From Micromonospora sp. ATCC 39149 (GTDB taxonomy: Bacteria > Actinomycetota > Actinomycetes > Mycobacteriales > Micromonosporaceae): DNA of 32,800 bases. Numbering within the stretch: the first letter of the stretch is position 1; every line of letters starts with the position of its first letter. The position numbers and the translations under genes are program-made. The notes beneath the pieces are model-generated. The model did no database searches. It was not told the DNA's origin and saw only the letters and a list, made by a program, of their open reading frames with translations. Positions 23,965 to 32,042 of this stretch are shown piece by piece. The DNA is taken from positions 4,046,004 through 4,078,803 of the forward strand of contig NZ_GG657738.1 in assembly GCF_000158815.1 (NCBI RefSeq), written 5' to 3'.

Positions 23965-26900
23965 ATGCGTGTTCGGAGCCGCGTCATCGCGGGTCTGGTG
24001 GCCGGGGCTGTCGTGTTGATCGGTCAACCGGTCATCGCGGCGGTGTCCGCCTGGCAGGCCGCGGGTCCTGCCGTCAAGGCGCTCGTCGTCGAGGTGCCGG
24101 GGCACTCCGGGCTGGTGCCCGGCACGCCGCGCAGCGACGTACCGAGAATCACCGACGGGGAGATCGCCGATATCGAGGTGATCGGGAACCGGGTCTTCAT
24201 CGCCGGCTCCTTCACCGGGATCGCCAACGTCGGCCAGACCGCGCTCGCACAGCGGTGGCTGGCCTCGTACAACATTGACACGGGCAAGGTGGACACCGGC
24301 TTCCGGCCGACGTTCGACGGGGCCGTCGATGCCGTGGAGGCGTCGCCGGACGGTTCGGCGCTCTACGTGACCGGGATGTTCAACACCGTCGGCGGCCTCA
24401 CGAAGCGCAAGATCGCGCGGCTCAACCCGGTGACCGGCGCCCCGGTCGCCGGCTTCACCGCGCAGAGCAACGGGCGCGGGACCGCCCTGGCCGTGACCAA
24501 CAACGCGGTGTACGTGGGCGGCCAGTTCACGAAGGTGAACAGCACGAACCGCGCCGGGTTGGCCGCGCTCAACCCGACCACGGGAGCCGTGGACGGCGGC
24601 TTCGATCTGCCCCTGTCCGGCGGCATCGGCGTCGGCGGCATGCTCACCGTGCAGCAGCTCAAGCTCACCCACGACGGCGGGAAGCTGATGGTGGTCCACA
24701 CCGGCCGGCAGATCGCCGGTCAGGACCGCTACGGCGTCGGTCTGATCGACACCGCCACCAAGGCCCTCCTGCCCTGGCGCACCCGCCTGTGGGAGGACAA
24801 CCTCTCCTTCGTCGGCGGCATCCAGCGGGCCTTCGGCGGCGACATCGCGCCGGACGACTCGTACTTCGTGGTCACCAGCGGCTCGGGTGGCGACCGCCCG
24901 CCGATCAACGACACCGCGATGGCGTTCCCGGTGGCCGGCGGCGACCACGTCGAGCCGATCTGGATCTCCCGGCACTTCGACAGCATCTACTCGGTCGCCG
25001 TCACCGAGGCCGCCGTGTACGTCGGCGGCCACTTCAGCTGGCAGGAGTCGCCGACGGCCAACGTCCCGTGGCCCGGCCTGGACAACGTCGGGTACGGCAC
25101 GGGCCAGGGCCTGGGCGGCTACGGCCTCGGCGACCAGGTGGTCCGCCGCGACCACCTCGGCGCGCTCGACCCGGCGACGGGCACCGCCCTGGAGTGGAAC
25201 CCGGGGTCCACCTCGTACGAGGGGGAGAAGGCGATGCTGGCCACCCCGCGTGGCCTCTTCGTCGGCGGCGACGGCAACACCAAGGGCGGCCTGCCGGTGG
25301 GGCGGGTCGGCTTCTTCGACCTGGGCCGGGTGCCGGCGCCCTCGGCGGTGGACACGACGATCGACACGCCCATCGAGGGACGGGTGAAGCCTGCCAACGG
25401 CTCGTTCAGGATCGAGGGCCAGGCGACCGCCCCGTCCGGGGTCAACAAGGTGCAGATCGAGATCCAGAACCGGGGTTCCAGGAAGTACCTCCAGGACGAC
25501 CTGGTGACCTGGGGCTCCTCCAACAGCATCCTGGCGACCCTGACCAGCCCGAACGCCACCTCGACCATGTGGTCGCTGGCCGTGGCGCTGCCCGTCGGCG
25601 AGTACCAGATCCAGGCGAAGACGTTCGGGCGCAGCGGCGAGGCCGACGCCACGAAGGCAGTCAAGAAGATCGAGACGTTCAGCTTCGATGATCTGCCCCC
25701 GGCGACGAAGATCGACCTGCCGGCCAGCGGCCTGATCGCCACGAAGAGCTTCGTGGCCACCGGCACCGCCACCGACGACAAGGGCGTCAACGCGCTGACC
25801 TACTCGTTCCGCACCCCGGACAACCACTACCTCCAGGACGACGGGACGGTCGCGGCGGTCTACAACACGTTCCGCACCGAGCCGGACGTCGTCGGCGCGG
25901 TGTCGACCACCTGGCAGGTCGAGGTGACCCTGCCGACCGAGGGCGAGTGGCGGATGACCGCCACCGCCGTCGACAGCGCCGGCCAGAGCGACCTCAAGGG
26001 CGAGAACCGGGACTGGATCATCTCGGAGAACGGGGTGGCGCCGACGGTGGCCATCACCGCCCCCGCCACGATGACCCCGCCCACCGCCGCCGCGCCGGTC
26101 ACCGTCGCCCCCGGCAGCCCGATCACCTTCTCCGGCACCGCCAGCGACGACGGCACCCTGAAGTCGGTCGAGATCTACCTGCGCAACACCACCACCCGCG
26201 AGTCGCTGGCCGCCGACGGCACGTGGGGCGCCGACGCGGTCGCGGCCTACCACCGGGTGTCGCCGACGAACCTGAACGCCGGGTCGTACAACTGGTCCTT
26301 CACCACCGTGCCGCTCACCCCGGGCATCTACGACTTCCGGGTACGCGCCACCGACAACCTCGGCCTGACCACGACGACCGCCAACCTGGGCAAGCTGAGC
26401 GTCACCGCCCAGGTGCCCGGCGACGCCTTCCCCGACGGCAAGCTGAACGTCACCGGCACCGACCAGAACATCGAGAAGCTGCACCTCGACCTGGCCGGCA
26501 CCGCGACCGACGACAAGGGCGTGCAGGGCGTCCGGGTGGCGCTGCGTGACCTGGACACCGGCCGGTACGTGCAGCCCAACGGCGCCATGGCGGCGAGCTT
26601 CGCCACGGTGAACGCCACGGTCGCCTCGCCCGGCGCGAAGAGCACCACCTTCACCCTCTCGATCGACCTGCCGACGAAGGGCGAGTACAGCGTCGAGGCG
26701 TGGGCGGTCGACACGGCGGGCCAGCAGGACGGCTCGACGTCCGGGGCCACCGCCAAGTACCTCGTCTACCCGGGCGACCTCGATCCGCGGCTGGAGCCGA
26801 GCCTCAGCCCGCAGAACGGCGCGGTCTTCGCCGACTCGCGGATCGTGGTCACCGGGCGCGCGGTCGACGACATCGGGATGCTGAAGGTGGAGGTGCAGAT

Positions 26901-27123
26901 CGTCAACGGCGCGGGCCAGGGCATGACCTCGTCCGGCGTGTTCGGCGCCGGCTCCGCCCCGTGGATCTCCACGTTCCTGACCAGCCCGGGTTCGCCGGGG
27001 TCGAACTTCGCGTACACCTCGCCGGTGGTCCCGGCGGGCGCCTACACCGTCTCGGTCCGGGCGGTCGACAACTACGGGCAACTCCAGCAGCCGCCGGCCA
27101 CCATGTCCGTGACCGTCAGCTGA
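23965..27123 (+). CDS. Large secreted protein: DUF5122-like beta-propeller plus five Ig-like repeats
   Basis: A 1052-residue exported protein. The ATG at 23965 follows AGGGGG at 8 nt; the signal peptide is residues 1-28. Residues about 45-458 are propeller-like repeats of the type ALYVTGMFNTVGG ... ARLNPVTGAPVAGF and AVYVGGQFTKVN ... AALNPTTGAVDGGF, as in DUF5122/delta-60 proteins. Then come five divergent Ig-like modules of about 110-120 residues, starting near 460, 575, 690, 815 and 935. Each has a D-D-x-G-(V/T/M)-x-x(V/L) entry strand, a Y/S-L/V-Q/A-x-D/N-G loop, and ends V-x-A-x-D-x-x-G-Q/L. There is no LPxTG, membrane helix or catalytic motif, so anchoring is unknown. A surface structural or adhesive role is inference. 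A 271-bp leader with small hairpins precedes it; a strong terminator follows. Confidence 0.82.
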   Translation: MRVRSRVIAGLVAGAVVLIGQPVIAAVSAWQAAGPAVKALVVEVPGHSGLVPGTPRSDVPRITDGEIADIEVIGNRVFIAGSFTGIANVGQTALAQRWLASYNIDTGKVDTGFRPTFDGAVDAVEASPDGSALYVTGMFNTVGGLTKRKIARLNPVTGAPVAGFTAQSNGRGTALAVTNNAVYVGGQFTKVNSTNRAGLAALNPTTGAVDGGFDLPLSGGIGVGGMLTVQQLKLTHDGGKLMVVHTGRQIAGQDRYGVGLIDTATKALLPWRTRLWEDNLSFVGGIQRAFGGDIAPDDSYFVVTSGSGGDRPPINDTAMAFPVAGGDHVEPIWISRHFDSIYSVAVTEAAVYVGGHFSWQESPTANVPWPGLDNVGYGTGQGLGGYGLGDQVVRRDHLGALDPATGTALEWNPGSTSYEGEKAMLATPRGLFVGGDGNTKGGLPVGRVGFFDLGRVPAPSAVDTTIDTPIEGRVKPANGSFRIEGQATAPSGVNKVQIEIQNRGSRKYLQDDLVTWGSSNSILATLTSPNATSTMWSLAVALPVGEYQIQAKTFGRSGEADATKAVKKIETFSFDDLPPATKIDLPASGLIATKSFVATGTATDDKGVNALTYSFRTPDNHYLQDDGTVAAVYNTFRTEPDVVGAVSTTWQVEVTLPTEGEWRMTATAVDSAGQSDLKGENRDWIISENGVAPTVAITAPATMTPPTAAAPVTVAPGSPITFSGTASDDGTLKSVEIYLRNTTTRESLAADGTWGADAVAAYHRVSPTNLNAGSYNWSFTTVPLTPGIYDFRVRATDNLGLTTTTANLGKLSVTAQVPGDAFPDGKLNVTGTDQNIEKLHLDLAGTATDDKGVQGVRVALRDLDTGRYVQPNGAMAASFATVNATVASPGAKSTTFTLSIDLPTKGEYSVEAWAVDTAGQQDGSTSGATAKYLVYPGDLDPRLEPSLSPQNGAVFADSRIVVTGRAVDDIGMLKVEVQIVNGAGQGMTSSGVFGAGSAPWISTFLTSPGSPGSNFAYTSPVVPAGAYTVSVRAVDNYGQLQQPPATMSVTVS

Positions 27124-27146
27124 ACCGGGTCACCTGAGCCGATCGG

Positions 27147-27194
27147 CCGCCGGGCCGTGTCGGGGCGAATAGTCGCCCCGACACGGCCCGGCGG
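27147..27194. terminator. Perfect 22-bp bidirectional terminator
   Basis: Arms 27147-27168 and 27173-27194 are exact complements over 22 nt with loop ATAG. It lies between the convergent surface-protein and fusion-enzyme genes, 23 bp after one stop and 67 bp after the other. Confidence 0.85.
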
Positions 27195-27261
27195 TGTTCT
27201 GGGCGGTCCCACCCGCTGCCCTGGAACCGCCGGGTGCCCGTGGTGACCACTCCCCATGCGG

Positions 27262-28845
27262 TCACGCCCGGCGGCGGGCGACCAGGACGGCGTCGTGGAT
27301 GGTGACGTCGCGGCCCTCCGGGTCGACCGTGGCGCGGGGTCGGGTCTCGGCGGTCAGCACCTGCCAGGCGGCGGGGTCGAGGGCGGACGCTACCTTCCTC
27401 GGAGGGGAACATCCGCGTCCGGCAAAGTGCATCCGGTGGGCGCTGGTGCGCAGGTCGCGCGGGTGGTGCCCGACGATCAGCAGGGTTCCGCCCGGGGTGA
27501 CCGCCGCGGCGAGCCGCGCGAACAGTTCCCGCCGCGCCTCGGAAGGCAGGTGCATGAACTGCGCCGACACCAGGTCGTACGCGCCCTCGGCGGGCGGCTG
27601 GTCGCGCAGGTCGGCGTGGAGCCATTCGATGCGGTCGGCGACCCCGGGCCCGGCCGCCGCGGCGTGGGCGGCGGCCCGCTCCAGGGCGGTGGTGGAGATG
27701 TCGACGGCCGTGACCCGCCAGCCCCGTTCGGCGAGCCAGGCGGCGTCGGCGCCCTCGCCGCAGCCGACGTCGAGCGCCCGGCCGGCGGGCAGTCCGGCCA
27801 CCTCCGCGACGAGCTGAGGGTTGGGGCGGCCACTCCACACCGCCGTCCGGGCGCGGTAGCGCTCCTCCCAGGCGGCCTCCTCGAACATCGTGCCCATCCG
27901 GTGCCGGTAGGCGTCCACGGCGGCACGGCCCTCCTCGGCGACGAGGTCGGCGTTGATCGCCGCTCCGGCGGCCAGGCCCGCCGCGGCGGCCACGATGACC
28001 TGGGCGCGTACGTCGGCCACGTTGCCGGCGACCCACACGCCGGGCACGGCGGTGGCACCGGTCGGGTCGGCGGGCACCTGGCTGCCGATCACCTGCCCGC
28101 CGAACTCCACGTCGACCGGCTTGCAGCCGAGCGACTCCAACACCTGAGCGCGGGCGGTGAACCGGGGCGCGACGACCACCGCGTCGAGCGCGACGATCTC
28201 GCCGGAGGCCAGGCGTACCCCGGTCAGGGTGTCGCCGGCCACCTCGACCCTCTCGACCGGGCCCTCCACGACGGTGATCTCGCGCGCCGCGAGCCGTTCG
28301 GCCTCCTCGGGGCCGAGCGTCGCGCTGTGCAGCAGGAGCAGCACGTCCGGGCTCCACTGCCGCCACAGGTCCGCCTGATGGGCAGCCGTCGGCCCGGTGG
28401 CCAGGACCCCGATGCGCCGGTCCCGGACCTCCCAGCCGTGACAGTACGGGCAGTGCAGCACGTCGCGCCCCCACCGCTCGGCCAACCCCGGCAGGTCGGG
28501 CAGCTCGTCGACGAGCCCGGTCGTCACCAGTAGCCGCCGTGCCCGCACCTCGCGCCCGCCGTCCAGCGTCACGACGAAGCCGGTGCCCTCTCGGGACGCG
28601 GCCTCAGCCCGGCCGGCGATGATCTCGCCGCCGTAGCGGGTCACCTCGTCGCGCCCGGCCACCATCAGCTCGGCCGGCGGCGTGCCCTCCCGGGTCAGGT
28701 AGTTGTGCACGTGCCCGGCCGGCGCGTTGCGCGGCTGCCCGTCGTCCACCACCAGCACCGACCGCCGTGCCCGGGCGAGGGCCAGCGCCCCGCTCAGCCC
28801 GGCGGCGCCCCCGCCGACCACCACCACGTCGTACGTCCCGTCCAC
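27262..28845 (-). CDS. Fusion of thioredoxin reductase-like FAD oxidoreductase and class I methyltransferase
   Basis: A 527-residue bifunctional protein. The GTG at 28845 has GGAGGAGG 6 nt upstream. Residues 1-305 form a thioredoxin reductase-like domain: FAD motif VVVVGGGAAGLSGALAL (7-23), redox-type pair CPYC in HCPYCHGWE (C132, C135), a second nucleotide site whose glycine motif is degenerate (GVLATGPTAAH), and the FAD end motif VPGVWVAGNVAD. Residues about 322-527 are a class I SAM methyltransferase: motif I LDVGCGEGAD (358-367), VDISTTAL, and WLHADLRD. Such fusions are known in actinobacteria; substrates are not. At about 27397-27418 the text RGCSPPRK stands where another frame gives RMFPSEE, the usual family wording, so two compensating indels are likely. 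It diverges from the padR gene. Confidence 0.85.
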   Translation of the reverse strand: MDGTYDVVVVGGGAAGLSGALALARARRSVLVVDDGQPRNAPAGHVHNYLTREGTPPAELMVAGRDEVTRYGGEIIAGRAEAASREGTGFVVTLDGGREVRARRLLVTTGLVDELPDLPGLAERWGRDVLHCPYCHGWEVRDRRIGVLATGPTAAHQADLWRQWSPDVLLLLHSATLGPEEAERLAAREITVVEGPVERVEVAGDTLTGVRLASGEIVALDAVVVAPRFTARAQVLESLGCKPVDVEFGGQVIGSQVPADPTGATAVPGVWVAGNVADVRAQVIVAAAAGLAAGAAINADLVAEEGRAAVDAYRHRMGTMFEEAAWEERYRARTAVWSGRPNPQLVAEVAGLPAGRALDVGCGEGADAAWLAERGWRVTAVDISTTALERAAAHAAAAGPGVADRIEWLHADLRDQPPAEGAYDLVSAQFMHLPSEARRELFARLAAAVTPGGTLLIVGHHPRDLRTSAHRMHFAGRGCSPPRKVASALDPAAWQVLTAETRPRATVDPEGRDVTIHDAVLVARRRA

Positions 28846-28963
28846 CGGATGCCTCCTCCGCTCGTCGTGCGTCCACCGTGTCGCACGATCTGCCGATCCG
28901 ACAAACAATGTTGCCGGAACGGCAAAGATCCGGCTGGCGGGTCGGAGTTGCGGGATCTCCTTA

Positions 28964-28993
28964 CCTAGAACTACTATGCATTGCAGTTCTAGG
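28964..28993. promoter_or_regulatory. Putative PadR operator/promoter
   Basis: Perfect 9-bp arms CCTAGAACT (28964-28972) and AGTTCTAGG (28985-28993) enclose ACTATGCATTGC, which itself holds TGCA dyads and a -10-like TATGCA. It ends 13 bp before the padR ATG. The local AT content stands out. Autoregulation by PadR is the natural reading. Confidence 0.65.
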
Positions 28994-29006
28994 GATAGGT
29001 GGTCGA

Positions 29007-29381
29007 ATGCACATCACCAAGGACCTCGTCGCCGCCTCGGCGACACCGCTCGTGCTGGGGATCCTCGCCGAGGGCGAGAGCTACGGCTACGCGATCCTCA
29101 AACAGGTCAACGAGCTGTCGGGCGGGCAGCTGGAGTGGACCGAGGGGCTGCTCTATCCGCTGTTGCACCGGCTGGAGCGGCTCGGCCACGTCGAGGCGTA
29201 CTGGCAGACCCCGGCCGGGGGACGCCGCCGCAAGTACTACCGCATCACCGACCAGGGCCGGGCCGAGTTCGCCGAGCAGCGCCGCCAGTGGGCCGCGGTC
29301 GTCGACACCCTGCGGGGCGTCTGGGACACGGCCCGGTCCGTCAACCCGATCGCGGCACCGGCATGGGAGGCGGGACGATGA
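29007..29381 (+). CDS. PadR-family regulator
   Basis: A 124-residue PadR-type winged-helix repressor. The domain opens LVLGILAEGESYGYAILKQV (16-35), continues EWTEGLLYPLLHRLERLGHVEAYW (43-66) and has a wing GGRRRKYYRITDQG (71-84). A short C-terminal helix provides dimerisation, as in subfamily 2 proteins. The ATG follows AGGTGG. The stop overlaps the next start as ATGA, coupling it to the membrane protein that it probably controls. A clean inverted repeat sits over the promoter. The inducing signal is unknown; PadR/permease pairs often answer to membrane-active compounds. Confidence 0.9.
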   Translation: MHITKDLVAASATPLVLGILAEGESYGYAILKQVNELSGGQLEWTEGLLYPLLHRLERLGHVEAYWQTPAGGRRRKYYRITDQGRAEFAEQRRQWAAVVDTLRGVWDTARSVNPIAAPAWEAGR

Positions 29382-30757
29382 CCCTCGACAGCGACAGCGA
29401 CAGCGACCTGGAGGCCCAGATCGCGCAGTGGCGGGCCTACACGCGTCGCCGCCGGGAGCTGCACCACACCGACACCGAGGAGCTGGAGGACCACCTGCGC
29501 AGCCGGATCACCGAGCTGGTCGAGGCGGGCCTGCGGACCGACGAGGCGTTCCTGATCGCCGTCAAGCGCATGGGCAGCCTCGACGAGTTGTCGCGGGAGT
29601 TCGCCCGCGAGCACTCCGAGCGGCTGTGGAAGCAGCTCGTGCTGCCCGGGGAGCCGGACGCGCCCGCCGCCGCCCGCACCCGGCGCGAACTGCCCGTCAT
29701 GGTGGTCTGCGCCGTCGTCGCGGCGCTCGCGATCAAGGTGCCGGGCTGGTTCGGGTTCGACCTGGCCAGCGACAACGACGCCGGCTTCTACGCGCGCAAC
29801 CTGAGCCTCTTCTCGCTGCCGGCGCTGGCCGCGTACTTCGCCTGGCAACGCCGCGTCAATGCCCGCGTCGTCGGGGTGCTCGCGGCGCTGTTCGTCCTCG
29901 GCGCGGTCGCCGCGAACGTGTACCCGCTCGCCGATGACTCGCAGTCCTTCGTGCTCACGGTCATCCACCTGCCGCTCGCGCTGTGGCTGGTCGTCGGCGT
30001 CGCCTACGTGGGCGGTGACTGGCGCTCGGACCGGCGACGGATGGACTTCATCCGGTTCACCGGCGAGTGGCTGATCTACCTCAGCCTCCTCGGCCTGGGT
30101 GGCGGCGTGCTCACAGCCTTCACCGCCGGCACCTTCCGGGCCATCGGCATCGACGCCGAGGGCTTCATCACCTTGTGGCTGCTGCCGTGCGGCGCCATGG
30201 CCGCGGTCGTCGTGTCGGCGTGGCTGGTGGAGGCCAAGCAGAGCGTCATCGAGAACATGGCCCCGGTGCTGACCCGCGTCTTCACGCCGCTGTTCGCCGC
30301 CACCCTGCTGGCCTTCCTGGTCGCCATCGTCTGGACCACCAACGGCATCGACGTCGAGCGCGACGTGCTCATCCTCTTCGACCTGCTGCTCGTCGTCGTG
30401 CTGGGCCTGCTGCTGTACGCCATCTCCGCCCGCGACCTCGCGGCCCGACCCGGCCTGTTCGACCGCCTTCAACTGGCGCTCGTCGTCAGCGCCCTGATCA
30501 TCGACGTCCTGGTGCTGCTGGCCATCACCGGCCGGATCACCGAGTGGGGTTTCAGCCCCAACAAGACCGCGGCGCTGGGGGAGAATCTCGTCCTGCTGAC
30601 CAACCTGGCCTGGTCGGCGTGGCTGTTCCTCAGCTTCGTCCGGGGCCGCACGCCGTTCGCCCGCCTGGAACGCTGGCAGACCCGTTACCTGGCCGTGTAC
30701 GCGGGCTGGGCCTGGATCGTCGTCCTCGCCTTCCCGCTCGTGTTCGACTTCGCCTGA
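29378..30757 (+). CDS. Membrane protein with permease-prefix domain, coupled to PadR
   Basis: A 459-residue protein. Residues 1-90 form a soluble helical permease-prefix-type domain: a DSDSDSD start encoded by a short GACAGC repeat, then LEAQIAQWRAYTRRRRELHHTD and ITELVEAGLRTDEAFLIAVKRMGSLDELSREFAREH. About ten membrane helices follow (from about 105 to 455), for example LPVMVVCAVVAALAIKV and LPLALWLVVGVAYVGG. No ATPase or FtsX-type extracellular domain is seen. In related loci the prefix domain is fused to transport or sensor membrane parts and paired with PadR. Role here is unknown; a membrane-stress response is a reasonable guess. ATGA overlap with padR indicates one operon. Confidence 0.78.
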   Translation: MTLDSDSDSDLEAQIAQWRAYTRRRRELHHTDTEELEDHLRSRITELVEAGLRTDEAFLIAVKRMGSLDELSREFAREHSERLWKQLVLPGEPDAPAAARTRRELPVMVVCAVVAALAIKVPGWFGFDLASDNDAGFYARNLSLFSLPALAAYFAWQRRVNARVVGVLAALFVLGAVAANVYPLADDSQSFVLTVIHLPLALWLVVGVAYVGGDWRSDRRRMDFIRFTGEWLIYLSLLGLGGGVLTAFTAGTFRAIGIDAEGFITLWLLPCGAMAAVVVSAWLVEAKQSVIENMAPVLTRVFTPLFAATLLAFLVAIVWTTNGIDVERDVLILFDLLLVVVLGLLLYAISARDLAARPGLFDRLQLALVVSALIIDVLVLLAITGRITEWGFSPNKTAALGENLVLLTNLAWSAWLFLSFVRGRTPFARLERWQTRYLAVYAGWAWIVVLAFPLVFDFA

Positions 30758-30776
30758 GCCTGAGCCTGAGCCTGAG

Positions 30777-30826
30777 CCGTAGCCCGGGTCCCGGCCACCG
30801 CACGGTGGCCGGGACCCGGGCTACGG
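30777..30826. terminator. Perfect 24-bp terminator shared with the galactanase stop codon
   Basis: Arms 30777-30800 and 30803-30826 are exact complements over 24 nt around a CA loop. The right arm contains the minus-strand TAG (30821-30823) and part of the preceding codon of the galactanase gene, so coding sequence and terminator overlap. A six-base repeat (CCTGAG, four copies) lies directly to the left, beginning in the stop of the permease gene. Confidence 0.85.
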
Positions 30827-31936
30827 CGTCCAGCGCACGTTGGGGTTCACGCGACCGGTCCAGTTGAAGATGGCCATGTTGTCCCACTGGTTGCCGGTGC
30901 CGTTGATGTTCGCCGGGTCCCAGCCGTTGCCAGGGACGGCGTACCAGGTCGGCTCCCAGTAGAAGACGCCGATGGCGCCGGCGTCGCGAGCGGTGTTCTG
31001 CACCCAGGCGAACTCGGTGGCCTGCCCGCTCCAGCTCGCGGGATGGCCGGCGCAGGGCTCGGTGCCGTTTACCGAGTTCGGCTCGCCGTCGGCGTTCGCG
31101 GCGGTGAACGGGTACGCCGTCTCGGTGAGGACGACGGGCCTGCCGTACCGGGACCGCACGTCGGTGATGACGTTGTACAGGTTGGCCAGCGTGCCGTGCC
31201 ACATGCAGTAGTAGGACAGGGCGGTCAGGTCCCACTGGACGCCCTTCGCCGCGATCCCGTCGTAGAACCAGCGCGCGTTGGCCATGCTGTCCGCGTTGGC
31301 GGTGTGGATGATCACCTGGGTGCCGCTGTTGCACTGCTTCGTCGCCTGGTAGCCGGCCTTGAGCAGCAGGCTGAGGTTGGTGAAGTCGTTGTTGACGACC
31401 CTGCCGTCGTTCCACAGCATGCCGACGTTGATCTCGTTGCCGATCTGGACGCTGTCCGGCGTGGTGCCCTGTGCCTTCAGGCTGGAGCAGACGTCGTAGG
31501 TGTAGTTGTGGACGTCGGTCTGTAGCTGGCCGATGCCGTGGTTCGCCCAGGCGGCGGGCTTGTACTGCTTGCCGGGATCGGCCCAGGTGTCCGAGTAGTG
31601 GAAGTCGATCATCAGCTTGAGGCCCCTGGCCTTGACCGCCCGCGCGTACGCCAGCACCCGGGCCTTGTTGTTCCAGCCGCTGACGGGGTTGTTCCAGACG
31701 CGGAGCCGGACGTAGTTGACGCCGAGGCCCTTGAGGATGTCGAGCGGGTCCCGCGCGGTCCCGCCGGCGTCGTAGTACCGCGCGCCGAGGTCCAGGCTGC
31801 GCTGCACCGAGGAGACGTCCGCGCCCAGCATGGTCAGCGTGTTCGCGGCCGACGCCGGTGTCAGCGGCGTGAGCAGGGCGACCAGCGAGAGGAGCGCGGC
31901 GACCCAGGCCCGCAGGACGCGGCGGTGCGGAGTCAT
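30821..31936 (-). CDS. Secreted GH53 endo-beta-1,4-galactanase
   Basis: A 371-residue exported glycoside hydrolase. The ATG at 31936 has GAGGAGG 7 nt upstream; an in-frame ATG 19 codons earlier lacks a ribosome site. Signal peptide 1-31. The GH53 TIM barrel shows LGADVSSVQ, the conserved VRLRVWNNP (77-85), LMIDFHYSDTWADPGKQ (108-124), acid/base E168 in QIGNEINVGMLW, and nucleophile E272 in LTETAYPF; late conserved WEPTWYAVPG (327-336) and GWD. Known GH53 enzymes cut beta-1,4-galactan side chains of pectin and type I arabinogalactan, so it points to plant-matter use. There is no carbohydrate-binding module. No LacI regulator or transporter lies beside it. An AT-rich palindromic promoter area precedes it. 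Confidence 0.93.
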   Translation of the reverse strand: MTPHRRVLRAWVAALLSLVALLTPLTPASAANTLTMLGADVSSVQRSLDLGARYYDAGGTARDPLDILKGLGVNYVRLRVWNNPVSGWNNKARVLAYARAVKARGLKLMIDFHYSDTWADPGKQYKPAAWANHGIGQLQTDVHNYTYDVCSSLKAQGTTPDSVQIGNEINVGMLWNDGRVVNNDFTNLSLLLKAGYQATKQCNSGTQVIIHTANADSMANARWFYDGIAAKGVQWDLTALSYYCMWHGTLANLYNVITDVRSRYGRPVVLTETAYPFTAANADGEPNSVNGTEPCAGHPASWSGQATEFAWVQNTARDAGAIGVFYWEPTWYAVPGNGWDPANINGTGNQWDNMAIFNWTGRVNPNVRWTP

Positions 31937-31992
31937 CCCCGACCTCCTCGATGGCAGGCGCGGGGCCGAGGCCCGGCATCGGACAGGCTTCA

Positions 31993-32004
31993 ATAGATAT
32001 CTAT
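31993..32004. promoter_or_regulatory. Palindrome ATAGATATCTAT upstream of the galactanase gene
   Basis: A perfect 12-bp A/T-rich palindrome in a short AT island (31990-32012, including GTATAC) 57 bp before the galactanase ATG. In such GC-rich DNA this should mark the promoter (TATACA or TAGATA as -10) and perhaps an operator. Confidence 0.45.
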
Positions 32005-32042
32005 GTATACCACAGTCGGGTCGGCCGCCCGGGGTGCCGTGG

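Noticed and set aside
19977..23987. A 1336-codon open frame on the minus strand
   Set aside because: It overlaps the SDR, GT2 and FkbM genes, which have clear motifs; its residues are Arg/Gly/Pro/Val-biased shadow sequence.
23947..27081. A 1044-codon open frame opposite the propeller/Ig protein
   Set aside because: Arg/Gly/Val-rich composition with no domain, and it mirrors a real gene with signal peptide and repeats.
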